From positions 248,001 to 312,000 of the forward strand of contig NZ_CABPSF010000005.1 of NCBI RefSeq assembly GCF_902459685.1: a stretch of DNA of 64,000 bases, given 5' to 3'. Shown here one piece after another: positions 37,037 to 46,189 of this stretch. The stretch comes from Pandoraea iniqua (GTDB lineage Bacteria > Pseudomonadota > Gammaproteobacteria > Burkholderiales > Burkholderiaceae). Position numbers and translations under genes: made by a program. The number at the start of each line of letters is the position of its first letter. The stretch's first letter is position 1. The notes under the pieces were generated by a model that saw only the letters and a program-made list of their open reading frames with translations, was not told the origin of the DNA and searched no databases.

Positions 37037-37065
37037 ACGCTGACGGCAATCCCGTCAGCGTTTTT
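37037..37065 (+). terminator. Rho-independent terminator after cadA
   Basis: ACGCTGACGG (37037-37046) pairs with CCGTCAGCGT (37052-37061), followed by TTTT. It lies between cadA and the convergent CHAD gene. Confidence 0.88.
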
Positions 37066-37075
37066 CGTTCAGCGA

Positions 37076-38104
37076 TCAGCGTTTGCGAATGCCGCGATCG
37101 AGCGTCGCCGCATCGGGCAACCGGCAAAGCACGTGGGCCGCACGGCTCGTGGCGTTCACGATAAACGTGTCAAGGCGTCCGGTGAGCACGTCGCGCTGGG
37201 CTTGCGAGAGCGGCATCGTCTCGCAGAACTGCTGCGCGACCACGGCGTCGTTGAGTTGGCCAAGCAGGTTCTGCGCGGCGCGCAGCGTGTCCTGATAGGG
37301 CGTGCGCATTGCCTTGCGCAGCCACGGCGTCAGTGCTTCGGCGCTGTAGCGGGCCTTTTTGATGCGCACGCGCAACGCGTGCAACTGATCGGTATCGAGC
37401 ATCGCCAACTGGCGACAATCCGGAAATAACGCAACGTAGCGCTCACGAATCACGTCGCGTGCGTGCTTTGCCACGGCGCGGGGCTGCTTGCCGGGCGTGC
37501 GCGACGCGCGCCGCAACGCTCTGGCGGCGCGCACATCCGTGCCGCCATGCTCGTCGACGCCGAACGCGCGCTGCAACGTGCGGTGCAATGCCACCTGACG
37601 CTCGCTCAGCAGCGCCTCGTCGGCCTGACTGTGGGCGTCGCTGCGCAGCTTCGCCACGTAGACGTCGACCGAGCCCCAGTCGAGGTCGGGGTGTTCGGTA
37701 CGCAGCGCCGGCAATGTCGTGCCGCTCAGCACGTCGGCATCGCGCGCCGGTCCCATGGCGTGGCTCAACCAGTGCAATTCCCGTTTGAGCTTGCGGTGCC
37801 AGCGAGGCTTCAGCCACGGCGAGAACACGTCGACGAGTGCACGCAGACGGCGGGTGGCGATACGCAGGTGGTGAATGGCTTCGGGCGCGATGACGTCGGC
37901 GCCGTCGTGCGTGGCGGAGAGCGCCGGCCATTGCGCAATCGATTCGGCCGCCATGCTGACGACCAAATGGGATGCCGGCATCCGGCGCATCTGTCCGATA
38001 TCGGGCGGTTTGCCGACGTTGGCATCAGGTTGCGCAGAAAGCGAGGAAGGCTTGGGGGTGGCGGCGCTGGCCGCAGACGTCTCGCGTGTCATGTCACGCA
38101 CCAT
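37076..38104 (-). CDS. CHAD domain protein
   Basis: A 342-residue all-helical CHAD protein. CHAD domains are rich in conserved histidines and basic residues and bind inorganic polyphosphate. The signature AIHHLRIATRRLRALVDVFSPW is followed by a second basic set in LHALRVRIKKARYSAEAL, the two halves of the four-helix repeat. No CYTH triphosphatase domain is attached or encoded nearby. The first 40 residues are low complexity (Ser/Ala/Pro). The start is uncertain: ATG at 38104 or the ATG four codons later; neither has a good ribosome site. Confidence 0.85.
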   Translation of the reverse strand: MVRDMTRETSAASAATPKPSSLSAQPDANVGKPPDIGQMRRMPASHLVVSMAAESIAQWPALSATHDGADVIAPEAIHHLRIATRRLRALVDVFSPWLKPRWHRKLKRELHWLSHAMGPARDADVLSGTTLPALRTEHPDLDWGSVDVYVAKLRSDAHSQADEALLSERQVALHRTLQRAFGVDEHGGTDVRAARALRRASRTPGKQPRAVAKHARDVIRERYVALFPDCRQLAMLDTDQLHALRVRIKKARYSAEALTPWLRKAMRTPYQDTLRAAQNLLGQLNDAVVAQQFCETMPLSQAQRDVLTGRLDTFIVNATSRAAHVLCRLPDAATLDRGIRKR

Positions 38105-38325
38105 AGCATAGGTGGGCGCACGTTGAGCGTCGGAAAAACGGTTGCGGAGGGTGATGCAGAGAGTGGCTAGGCGGTGCTAGCGGGGACTACCGCGGGCGCC
38201 CGGTTCCCGAAGTGATTCGGCGCAGGACACCCGCGAGGCGCGCAGCTCACATCAGTCGTGGTCCTCGCGAGAGGGTGACGTGAGACGTATCTCCTTGCTA
38301 CGAACCGGAGGCCGGCAGCGCAGGC

Positions 38326-38357
38326 AAAAAAAGATAGGCCGGCACGGAGGCCGGCCT
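38326..38357 (-). terminator. Rho-independent terminator of the HU gene
   Basis: On the minus strand AGGCCGGC and GCCGGCCT form an 8-bp stem with a CTCCGT loop, followed by ATC and seven T. Confidence 0.9.
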
Positions 38358-38371
38358 GCGCGCAACTGGTT

Positions 38372-38650
38372 TTACTTCTTGTTCACGGCGTCCTTGAACG
38401 CCTTACCAGCCGTGAACTTCACGGTCTTGGCAGCCGGGATCTTGATCGCTTCGCCGGTCTTCGGGTTGCGGCCGGTACGCGCAGCGCGCTTGCCCGAACC
38501 GAACGAGCCGAAGCCGATCAACTGAACCGCGTCACCCTTTGCGACTGCCTTCTTGACGGTCTCGAGCAGAGCGTCGATGGTTTCGCCGGTTTGAGCCTTG
38601 CTTGCACCCGTAACACCAGCGACGGCGTCGATCAGTTCCTGTTTGTTCAT
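38372..38650 (-). CDS. DNA-binding protein HU, beta type
   Basis: A 92-residue nucleoid protein that bends DNA. The sequence [40 protein letters not shown], then [31 protein letters not shown] (the DNA-binding arms) and [15 protein letters not shown], is a near-consensus HU. GGGAAA precedes ATG 38650; the open frame extends upstream only by chance. Monocistronic, with its own terminator. The 638-base region upstream to 39288 carries its promoter and shows no other gene I can support. Confidence 0.97.
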   Translation of the reverse strand: MNKQELIDAVAGVTGASKAQTGETIDALLETVKKAVAKGDAVQLIGFGSFGSGKRAARTGRNPKTGEAIKIPAAKTVKFTAGKAFKDAVNKK

Positions 38651-39288
38651 GTGTGTTTCCCTTGAGAGGTGGTGAATACCGGCGACAACTCTAACACTTT
38701 CGCCATTTGACGAGTGTCGGTGTTGTATCCGCGCCATAAGGCACGCGGCGCGCGCCAGAATGTCGTCTTCCCGGAACATCGAAAAAACCCGATCCGAAGA
38801 TCGCGCCTCGTGATGATTCGAGAGGACGCCGGCACTTGCCGGGCAGCCGCATTATAGAGCCTTCGGCGGCCTGTGGGCCAGTCCTGGCAACGGTTTGCGG
38901 CGATTTTGTTGTGCAATGCCGCGTACTTTCTCGTTCTTGATGGTAAAACCCCGGTAACTGCGGTCATCTGCGGGCTTAGCGTCGCGCAATCCCTTGCTGG
39001 GCGGGCTTTGGGGGTTTCCCTAGCGTTGAAGGGGTTGCGCAGACGGGCGACTTTTGGTTGGCATTGCCGCACTTCTGTACGCGTTCTGCCGGGTTGTCAT
39101 GTCAATGTCATTTTCGGCGCCTAGCGTTGCGCCGCCTGCTTTCATCCTTGCTGCGATCCCAGCTTTCATCTCCTTGGGCCGTTCGCTTCGTCTCTGGCGC
39201 CATGGGCGGCGCCCACGCGCCGGACGCTGCGACCTACACTTGAACACGTGATGTCATGCGCTTGCGCGCTCATCAAGGATTCGCCTTC

Positions 39289-40176
39289 ATGTTGCTTTGC
39301 CAGATTACCGATCTCCACGTCAGCCGCCCGGGCGCGCTCGCTTGTGAGCGTGTCGATACGGCGCGCGCACTGCGCCACGCCATTGCCACGATCAACCGGT
39401 GGTCCCCGCGCCCCGACGCCGTGATTGCCACCGGCGATCTCGTCGATACGCCACATCCATCGGAATACGAAGTATTGCGCGAGTGTCTCGCCGAACTGGA
39501 AATTCCGCTGTATCTCGTCGTCGGCAACCACGACCATCGTGCCGCGTTGCGCGCCACGTTCCCCGAGCATGCGTATCTCCATGGCGGCCGCCAACACGAA
39601 CACCAACGCGAACACCAAAGCGACACGCAAGATACCGGTCAAGCGGGCGACGACTTCGTCCAATACCGCGTCGATCTGGGCCCCGTGACCGTGCTGGCCC
39701 TCGACACGCAATCGCCGCCGAATGCAGGCGGTCATTTGTGCGAAGCACGACTCGCTTGGCTCGACGCGCAGTTGCAGGCGTGCGCCGGGCGTCCGACGAT
39801 CATTGCGATGCATCATCCGCCGTTCGATACCGGCATCGAGTTCATGGACGGCCTCGGTCTCTCGGCGCAAGGGCGCGAGGGCTTTGCGGCCGTCGTGTCA
39901 CGGTACCGTCACATCGAGCGCGTGATCTGCGGTCATCTGCATCGCAGCATTCACGCAGGGGTGCCGGGCGCCCCGGGTGTCATGGCCAGTACGTGCGTCT
40001 CGACGGCGCATCAGATTTCACTGGGGCTGGCGCCCGGTGCGCCGGGGTCCATCACGCTGGAGCCGCCGGGCTTCGCCATGCACCTGTGGCAACCGGGGGC
40101 CGGCGTGCGTACGCATCTGGCCTACGTGGGCCCGTTCGACGGCCCGTTCACGTTTGACGGTGCGTTGGTCTCCTGA
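39289..40176 (+). CDS. Calcineurin-like metallophosphoesterase (CpdA/GpdQ-type phosphodiesterase)
   Basis: A binuclear-metal phosphodiesterase of 295 residues, probably acting on 3',5'-cyclic nucleotides or glycerophosphodiesters. Metal ligands are visible in order: Asp8-x-His10 (ITDLHVS), Asp50 in GDLVD, Asn80-His81 in GNHDH, the His pair in MHHPPFD and Gly-His-Leu-His in ICGHLHRS. An insert at residues 99-121 is rich in His, Gln and Glu, sits between the second and third ligands and looks like recent repeat expansion. ATG 39289 with AAGGA upstream is the best start; the frame is open 11 codons earlier. The substrate cannot be told from sequence. Confidence 0.85.
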   Translation: MLLCQITDLHVSRPGALACERVDTARALRHAIATINRWSPRPDAVIATGDLVDTPHPSEYEVLRECLAELEIPLYLVVGNHDHRAALRATFPEHAYLHGGRQHEHQREHQSDTQDTGQAGDDFVQYRVDLGPVTVLALDTQSPPNAGGHLCEARLAWLDAQLQACAGRPTIIAMHHPPFDTGIEFMDGLGLSAQGREGFAAVVSRYRHIERVICGHLHRSIHAGVPGAPGVMASTCVSTAHQISLGLAPGAPGSITLEPPGFAMHLWQPGAGVRTHLAYVGPFDGPFTFDGALVS

Positions 40177-40495
40177 GGGTTTCAGGCGCCCTGTCAGGTG
40201 GCCTGTCAGGGCGGCCATCGCCGGTGATAATGCCGCCGCGCGCGTATCAAAAAAGGGGACGATAGTAGGACTCACGATGTGTACAGTGCGGCCGTATCAA
40301 CCATAAGAAGTCAGTTCAGATCAGCAGTCACGGGCTGCCCGGGGATCCAAAAATACCGTCATCGCGCCGGTTCTGCGCGAAAGCCGTTGTCCGCCATGAG
40401 ACATTGCGATGCGTGCGCGGATGCCATACCGAAGCGTTGGCGCGTGAGCCCGCAGGCCGCCCGACCCGGCTGATTCTTTTTTCCACAAGCGCCAC

Positions 40496-41914
40496 GTGAC
40501 AACCGCCACGCCCAACGACGCCGAGCCGGCACGCGATGCCCATGCATCGGCGCGCGTTCGCCGCTCGCAACCGCTCGGCAATCTCGGCGTGTGGGGCCGC
40601 TGGCTCGCGCCGGCCGTGGCGCGTCCGTTCGCAGTGCTGGAAATCGTGGGTGTCATGGCGCTGGCGGTACTCGTCGCGTGGGAGTTCCGCCCGGAAGACC
40701 CGCTGTTACGCACTGCGCAGTTCCCGTGGCTGTGGCTCGTCGCGCTGGTGACAGCACTGCGCTACGGCGCACTGGCGGGCGCCGGCAGCGGCGCCATGCT
40801 CGCGCTGGCGTGGTATCTCCTGTGCGGCCGCGCGGGCGAGGTCTTCCCGATCGGTTATTTCGCCGGGGGCATGACCGCCGTACTCGTAGCCGGCCACTTC
40901 TGCGACGTCTGGTCTTACCGTACCCGGCGCGCGCACAGCATCAACGGCTACCTGAACGACCGGCTCGTCGCCATCACCCACAACCACTATCTGCTACGCG
41001 TCTCGCACGAACGGCTGGAGCGCGATCTGCTCGCCCGACCTGTGACCCTGCGCGATGCCATCACGCGTTTGCGCGACCTGACCGTGCGGCGTGCGGGCGA
41101 CGCCCACGCCAACGGGGCGCCGCTCCCGAACGCTCAGCCGATGCTGGAGTTCGCAGCGCTCACGTGCCAGATCGAAGTGGCTTCGCTGTTCCCGGTACGC
41201 GGCGACCGTCTCGGTGCGACGGCGCTGGCACGTGTGGGTGAGAGCTTCGAGCCCATCGCCGACGATCCGCTGGTACAGCATTGCCTTCGCGAAGGCACGT
41301 TGACCCACGTGCGCACCGATGACGCGGCCAGCGACGCCAGCCCGTATCTCGCGTGCGCGCCGCTGGTCGATGCCGACGGGCAACTGGTGAGCGTGCTGAT
41401 CGTGCGCCGCATGCCGTTTCTCGCGCTCAATCACGACAATCTCCAACTGCTGCTGGTCCTGCTGGCGTACTACGCCGACGGCGTGGCACAGCAGCCGCTG
41501 GTGACCGAAGTGCGTGCCTCGGTGCCCGAGGCGCCGTATGACTTCGCGCTGGAGTTGGGGCGCCTCGCGCGGCTCAAACGCGCCAGCAGCATCGAGTCGT
41601 CGCTGGTGGCGCTGGTGTTCCCGCGCGGGGCGCGCGGCGACTCATTGTTCGAACAAACCGTGCGGCAGCGGCGCGCGCTCGACGCGTTATGGACATTGGG
41701 CACGCCGCGCCAGCAGATCGCCATTGCATTGATGCCGATCACCGACGAGCATGGCATCGACGGCTATCTGTTGCGGGTGGAAAACCTCCTGCGCCAGCAA
41801 TACGGTGTCGATTTCCAGAGTGCCCATATCGCCGTGCATACCGCACATGTCGATCCGCACGCGCCGGGCGAAGGGTTGCTCAAACTTGTCGAGCGGTGTG
41901 TCGGTCATGGCTGA
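40496..41914 (+). CDS. pelD: PelD, c-di-GMP receptor of Pel polysaccharide synthesis
   Basis: An inner-membrane protein that binds c-di-GMP and switches on Pel export. The 472-residue chain has four hydrophobic helices within residues 45-135, a GAF domain (about 170-330) and a degenerate GGDEF domain. The inhibitory-site motif Arg393-x-x-Asp396 (RRALDALW) and the later arginines (LLRVENLLRQ) match the c-di-GMP pocket of Pseudomonas PelD. The start is GTG at 40496 without an evident ribosome site. The 319 bases before it hold no gene, and pelA-pelC are not upstream. It overlaps pelE by 8 bp. Confidence 0.9.
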   Translation: MTTATPNDAEPARDAHASARVRRSQPLGNLGVWGRWLAPAVARPFAVLEIVGVMALAVLVAWEFRPEDPLLRTAQFPWLWLVALVTALRYGALAGAGSGAMLALAWYLLCGRAGEVFPIGYFAGGMTAVLVAGHFCDVWSYRTRRAHSINGYLNDRLVAITHNHYLLRVSHERLERDLLARPVTLRDAITRLRDLTVRRAGDAHANGAPLPNAQPMLEFAALTCQIEVASLFPVRGDRLGATALARVGESFEPIADDPLVQHCLREGTLTHVRTDDAASDASPYLACAPLVDADGQLVSVLIVRRMPFLALNHDNLQLLLVLLAYYADGVAQQPLVTEVRASVPEAPYDFALELGRLARLKRASSIESSLVALVFPRGARGDSLFEQTVRQRRALDALWTLGTPRQQIAIALMPITDEHGIDGYLLRVENLLRQQYGVDFQSAHIAVHTAHVDPHAPGEGLLKLVERCVGHG

Positions 41915-43022
41915 CGCAATGCCACCCGGCGACGGCACCCCGCGTTGGCAGAACGCCGAACGGCGTGGCGCGGCGAACGTGCTGCGGTGGAGTCTGCTGT
42001 TTGCCGTCGCGTGCCTCGCGATGGCGGCGCAATGGCAGGCGGCGCGCGTGGTGCTGTTGCCGGAGGGCTTCGCCGGCATCGTCGGCGGCGCGGTCGCGAC
42101 GGCCCACCCGTTGTGGCTCGTGCTGGCGTGGCAAGCCGTGTCGGCTTGTCTCGCCGGTGCGTTCGTTGCACGTGCTTTGCCGCCCAGCTATCGCCATCGG
42201 CGTGGCGCCACGTGGCACGCGGCACTGATTTGTTTCTTTCTGCCGGTGGTCGGCCTTTTCGTCTTGTTTGGCGTGATGGTCATCGGCTACCTGTTCCCGC
42301 CGCCGCGTGAGGCGCCACAAGCGGTGCAGGTGGCCGCGCCGGGGTTCGTCACGCACCTCGTGGCGCGTGTTCAGCACGGCACGGGCATGCGCCTGCGCGC
42401 GCGGCTGCGCAATGTGCATGGGGAGCGCGACGATCGCGTCGCCGCCCTCGTGTCGGTGCAGGCGCTGCCGTCGCGGGTAACCAGCGAGATCGCCCGCGAT
42501 CTGTTGGCCGACCCGGTCGAGGAAGTGCGCCTGCTCGCGTACGGCATTCTCGACGGGCTGGAAAAGCGCATCATGCAGCAGATTTTTCGCCTGCGAGACC
42601 GTCACGAGGCCGCGCAGGACGAGGATGAGCGGGCGGATACCAGCCGTCGTCTGGCGCAGTTGTATTGGGAACTGATCTATCAGAATTTGGTGCGCGGCGA
42701 AGTGCTGCGCTTCACGCTGGAGCGCGTGGAATTCTTTGCGCACGCCACGCTGGAGCAGCACGAAGACGACGCCTCGATGTGGTATCTGCTCGGCCGCTGC
42801 TCGTTGTTGCGCCATGCGCCCGACGCGGCGGAGATGTATCTGCGGCACGCACAGTTTCACAGTTTCCCCAGTGAGCGGTTGTTGCCGTGGCTGGCCGAAG
42901 CGGCATTTCAGAAACGGCGCTACGACCGCGTGACGCAATTGCTCGGCGGGCTGGGCGGGCATGCCGCGCTGGCGGCCGTCGCCCCCACGGTGCAACCTGC
43001 CGTGCGGTTCTGGACCCGATGA
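41907..43022 (+). CDS. pelE: PelE, inner-membrane TPR protein
   Basis: The 371-residue protein has membrane helices at about 25-45, 65-85 and 100-125. A cytoplasmic helical-repeat domain follows, with TPR-like helices such as EDDASMWYLLGRCSLLRHAPDAAEMYLRHAQ. PelE forms a complex with PelD, PelF and PelG at the inner membrane. Start ATG 41907 lies inside the last codons of pelD (ATGGCTGA), and the end overlaps pelF in ATGATGA, so translation is tightly coupled. The assignment rests on position and topology as much as on sequence, because PelE is poorly conserved. Confidence 0.85.
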   Translation: MADAMPPGDGTPRWQNAERRGAANVLRWSLLFAVACLAMAAQWQAARVVLLPEGFAGIVGGAVATAHPLWLVLAWQAVSACLAGAFVARALPPSYRHRRGATWHAALICFFLPVVGLFVLFGVMVIGYLFPPPREAPQAVQVAAPGFVTHLVARVQHGTGMRLRARLRNVHGERDDRVAALVSVQALPSRVTSEIARDLLADPVEEVRLLAYGILDGLEKRIMQQIFRLRDRHEAAQDEDERADTSRRLAQLYWELIYQNLVRGEVLRFTLERVEFFAHATLEQHEDDASMWYLLGRCSLLRHAPDAAEMYLRHAQFHSFPSERLLPWLAEAAFQKRRYDRVTQLLGGLGGHAALAAVAPTVQPAVRFWTR

Positions 43023-44713
43023 TGACGCCGCCTGACGACGGTCTGCGCACGCCGGACGGCGCATCGGCCGAGCCGGACAGCCGTGCCGCACCGCAAGGCG
43101 CCCCGGTCGCGGACGTCGCATTGCTGCTGGAAGGCACGTTCCCTTATGTGCGCGGCGGCGTGTCGTCGTGGGTCGATCAGCTGATCCGGGCCTTTCCCGA
43201 GCGGACGTTTGCCGTGGTGTTCATCGGTAGCCGCCGCGAGGACTACGGCACGCCGGTCTATGCGCTGCCGTCGAACGTCACGCATTTCGAAGCGCATTAT
43301 CTTTACGAGCCGTCCCCGCAGGGGGAGGGTGCGAGCGCCAGCCATCAGGGCGCACTGCATACGGATGGCGACGCCTCGGCGTTTGCGCAGCTCGGCGAGA
43401 TGCACGACCTGATGCGTCACCACGGAGCGGGCGTGGGTGGTCCGGCGAACGGGACGGAGTCGGGCAACGATGCCTTCCGCCAGATGCTCGCCGGTATTCT
43501 GCCGATGCTCCGGGACGGCCGTGAGCTGGCGCAGCCCCAGTTTCTGCACAGCCGGGCCGCGTGGCGCTTCATGACCGAGCGTTACGAGCGCCACTGCCTC
43601 GACCCGTCGTTCACCGATTACTTCTGGACCGTGCGCACGATGCATAAGCCGCTGTGGCAGCTCGCGCGCATCGCCGACGCGATGCCGCCTGCGCGGCTGT
43701 ATCACACGGTGTCCACTGGCTACGCCGGGTTGCTCGGCGCATTGCTGCGGTTCTCGACGGGCAAGCCGCTGCTGGTGACCGAACACGGCAGCTACACCAA
43801 GGAACGCAAGCTCGATCTGCTGCAAAGCGAGTGGTTGCGCGACAACCGGGGCGTGATGGAGCGCGACATCTCGCAGGTCGGCTATTTCCAGAACCTGTGG
43901 ATGCGCTTCTTCGAGACCATCGGACGCGTGTGCTACGACGCCGCCGATGAGATCGTGGCCCTGTTCGAAGGCAACCGGCAGCGCCAACTGGCCGACGGTG
44001 CGCCCGCACACAAGACGCGCAACATTGCCAACGGCGTGGACGTCGCCCACTTTGCCGCGCTGCGCGTGCCGCGCCGGGGTGACCCGGCGGCCGCAAACGA
44101 TCCTGCCGAGGCCGGTCGTACGGAGATTCCGCCGGTGGTGGCGCTGATCGGGCGCGTGGTGCCGGTCAAGGACATCAAGACGTTTTTGCGGGCCATCTTC
44201 ATCGCGTATCGCCATCGCCCGGACGTGCAGGGCTGGATCATCGGACCGGAGACGGAAGACCCGGCCTACGCGCAGGAGTGCCGCGATGTGGCGGCAAGTC
44301 TCGGTATGGAATATCAGGTGCGCTTCATGGGCTACCGGCCGGTCGAGTCGGTGCTGCCGCATATCGGCGTGCTGGCGTTGTCGTCGGTGTCGGAGGCGCT
44401 GCCGCTCGTCGTGCTCGAAGCGGCTGCCGCCGGCGTACCGGTGGTGGCGACCGACGTGGGCGCGTGCCGCCATCTGATCGAGGGCGACAGCGGCATTGAC
44501 GGCGACCCGGCGCTCGGCCGTGCCGGGCGCGTGGTGCCGATTGCCGATCCGGAGGCCCTCGCGGCCGCCATCGTCGAGGTGCTGGAGCCTGACGCATGGC
44601 ACGCGGCGAGTCGCGCGGGGATGGCGCGTGTCGAGCGGCATTACACCCACGACGCCATGCGCGACGCCTATCGCGCGCTTTATCGACAACTGCTTGCGGG
44701 GAGTGCCGACTGA
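43019..44713 (+). CDS. pelF: PelF, glycosyltransferase of Pel polysaccharide
   Basis: The cytosolic GT4-family glycosyltransferase that polymerises the Pel sugar from UDP-GlcNAc/UDP-GalNAc. The 564-residue chain has LLLEGTFPYVRGGVSSWVDQLI, the PelF signature near the N-terminus. It also has VTEHGSYTKERKLDLLQSEW, VALIGRVVPVKDIKTFLRA and the nucleotide-sugar site EALPLVVLEAAAAGVPVVATDVGACR. Tandem ATG codons at 43019 and 43022 overlap the pelE stop; either may serve. It ends one base into pelG. Confidence 0.93.
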   Translation: MMTPPDDGLRTPDGASAEPDSRAAPQGAPVADVALLLEGTFPYVRGGVSSWVDQLIRAFPERTFAVVFIGSRREDYGTPVYALPSNVTHFEAHYLYEPSPQGEGASASHQGALHTDGDASAFAQLGEMHDLMRHHGAGVGGPANGTESGNDAFRQMLAGILPMLRDGRELAQPQFLHSRAAWRFMTERYERHCLDPSFTDYFWTVRTMHKPLWQLARIADAMPPARLYHTVSTGYAGLLGALLRFSTGKPLLVTEHGSYTKERKLDLLQSEWLRDNRGVMERDISQVGYFQNLWMRFFETIGRVCYDAADEIVALFEGNRQRQLADGAPAHKTRNIANGVDVAHFAALRVPRRGDPAAANDPAEAGRTEIPPVVALIGRVVPVKDIKTFLRAIFIAYRHRPDVQGWIIGPETEDPAYAQECRDVAASLGMEYQVRFMGYRPVESVLPHIGVLALSSVSEALPLVVLEAAAAGVPVVATDVGACRHLIEGDSGIDGDPALGRAGRVVPIADPEALAAAIVEVLEPDAWHAASRAGMARVERHYTHDAMRDAYRALYRQLLAGSAD

Positions 44714-46089
44714 TGGCGGGCATCGGTTTCGAGTTGCGCCGGTTGCTGCGCAGCGACACGTTGTCCGGCACGCTCGTGGCGTATGGCTACGCGGGCATCA
44801 TCAGCGCCGGGCCGCTGGTGCTGTCGATGGTGGGCATCGTGCTCGTCGGCCTGATGAGTCTGGCGAACGTGCAGCCGGCGGCCGTGCTGACGCAATTTCA
44901 GGTGTCGGTGACGTATCTGATCGCCGCCAGCGTGATCGCGACCGGGCTGGTGCAGTTAGCATTCACGCGGCATCTGAGCGACCGGCTGTTTGACGGCGAA
45001 TCACGGGCGGTGATGCCGGCGCTCAATGCCGTGGCGCTGGTCACGACGGTCGTGCTCGGCAGCGTCGGTCTGGTGCTCTCGCAGACGCTCTTCGCCGACT
45101 TGCCGCTCGCGTACCGGTGGCTGATGTGGATCGGCTTCGTGCTGCTCGGCAACCTCTGGATCGTGGTGTTGTTCCTCACCAGCGTGAAGCAGTACCGCGC
45201 GATTCTCGGTGTGTTCTGCGTGGGTTACAGCCTGAGTGTGGTGAGTGCCGTGTTGCTCGGGCGCTATGGCCTGACGGGCTTGCTCGGCGGTTTTGTGATC
45301 GGTCATGCCTGCTTGCTGCTCGGATTGGCGGCGATCGTCGTGCGTCAGTACCGCACCGATACGTGGCTGTCGTGGGACGTGTTCGCCCCCAAGGGCATTT
45401 ACGTGTCGCTGGTGGGCGTCGGCGTGTGCTTCGGGCTCGGCGTGTGGATCGACAAGCTGATGTTCTGGGCGTCGCCGGCCACCGGCATGGCGATCATCGG
45501 GCCGCTGCGCGCGTCGCCGGTCTACGATCTGCCGGTCTTTCTCTCGTATCTCTGTGTGATTCCCGGCATGGCGGTGTTTCTGCTGCGCATCGAGACGGAT
45601 TTTGCCGAAGCCTATACAAGCTTCTTCGACGCCGTGCGTCACGGCGGCACGCTGCGCCAGATTGCGACGGCGCGCGACATGATGACCCGCGCCGTGCGCA
45701 CCGGGCTCTACGAAATCCTGAAGGTGCAGGCGGTTGTGACCTTGTTGGTGTTTGCGTTCGGCGACGACATGCTGCGTCTCGTCGGCATGCCGGTCGCATG
45801 GCAGCCGTTGTTGCGGGTGGATGTGGTGGCCGCCGGCATGCAGGTGTTGCTGCTGGGCGTGCTCAACGTGTTGTTCTACCTCGACCGGCGCCGCGAAGTG
45901 CTCGTGCTCACGGCGTCGCTGGTGCTGCTCAATGGTCTGTTCACGTGGATCAGTCTGCGGCTCGGGCCCGCGTGGTATGGCTATGGTTTTGCGTTGGCGC
46001 TGTTCTGCGTGCTGGTGCTGGGCGTGGTCTGGCTGGGCCGGCGTCTGGACGCGCTCGAGTACGAAACGTATATGCGCCAGCCGATGTAA
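44713..46089 (+). CDS. pelG: PelG, Pel polysaccharide transporter (MOP/PST superfamily)
   Basis: A 458-residue inner-membrane protein with about 12 helices, related to Wzx-type flippases and thought to move the nascent Pel chain across the membrane. The opening MAGIGFELRRLLRSDTLSGTLVAYGYAGIISAGPL is characteristic. The ATG at 44713 overlaps the pelF stop (TGATG). No terminator follows before galE, 100 bp later, so galE could belong to the same transcript. Confidence 0.92.
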   Translation: MAGIGFELRRLLRSDTLSGTLVAYGYAGIISAGPLVLSMVGIVLVGLMSLANVQPAAVLTQFQVSVTYLIAASVIATGLVQLAFTRHLSDRLFDGESRAVMPALNAVALVTTVVLGSVGLVLSQTLFADLPLAYRWLMWIGFVLLGNLWIVVLFLTSVKQYRAILGVFCVGYSLSVVSAVLLGRYGLTGLLGGFVIGHACLLLGLAAIVVRQYRTDTWLSWDVFAPKGIYVSLVGVGVCFGLGVWIDKLMFWASPATGMAIIGPLRASPVYDLPVFLSYLCVIPGMAVFLLRIETDFAEAYTSFFDAVRHGGTLRQIATARDMMTRAVRTGLYEILKVQAVVTLLVFAFGDDMLRLVGMPVAWQPLLRVDVVAAGMQVLLLGVLNVLFYLDRRREVLVLTASLVLLNGLFTWISLRLGPAWYGYGFALALFCVLVLGVVWLGRRLDALEYETYMRQPM

Positions 46090-46189
46090 GGGTCGATTGG
46101 CGAAGCCGACACCGGTGGAGTAATATGCGTCACCTCGCGCGCCGTGCGCGACCCCGGGCGCGCCGGGCAGGCGACGCCAAGGCATTTTC

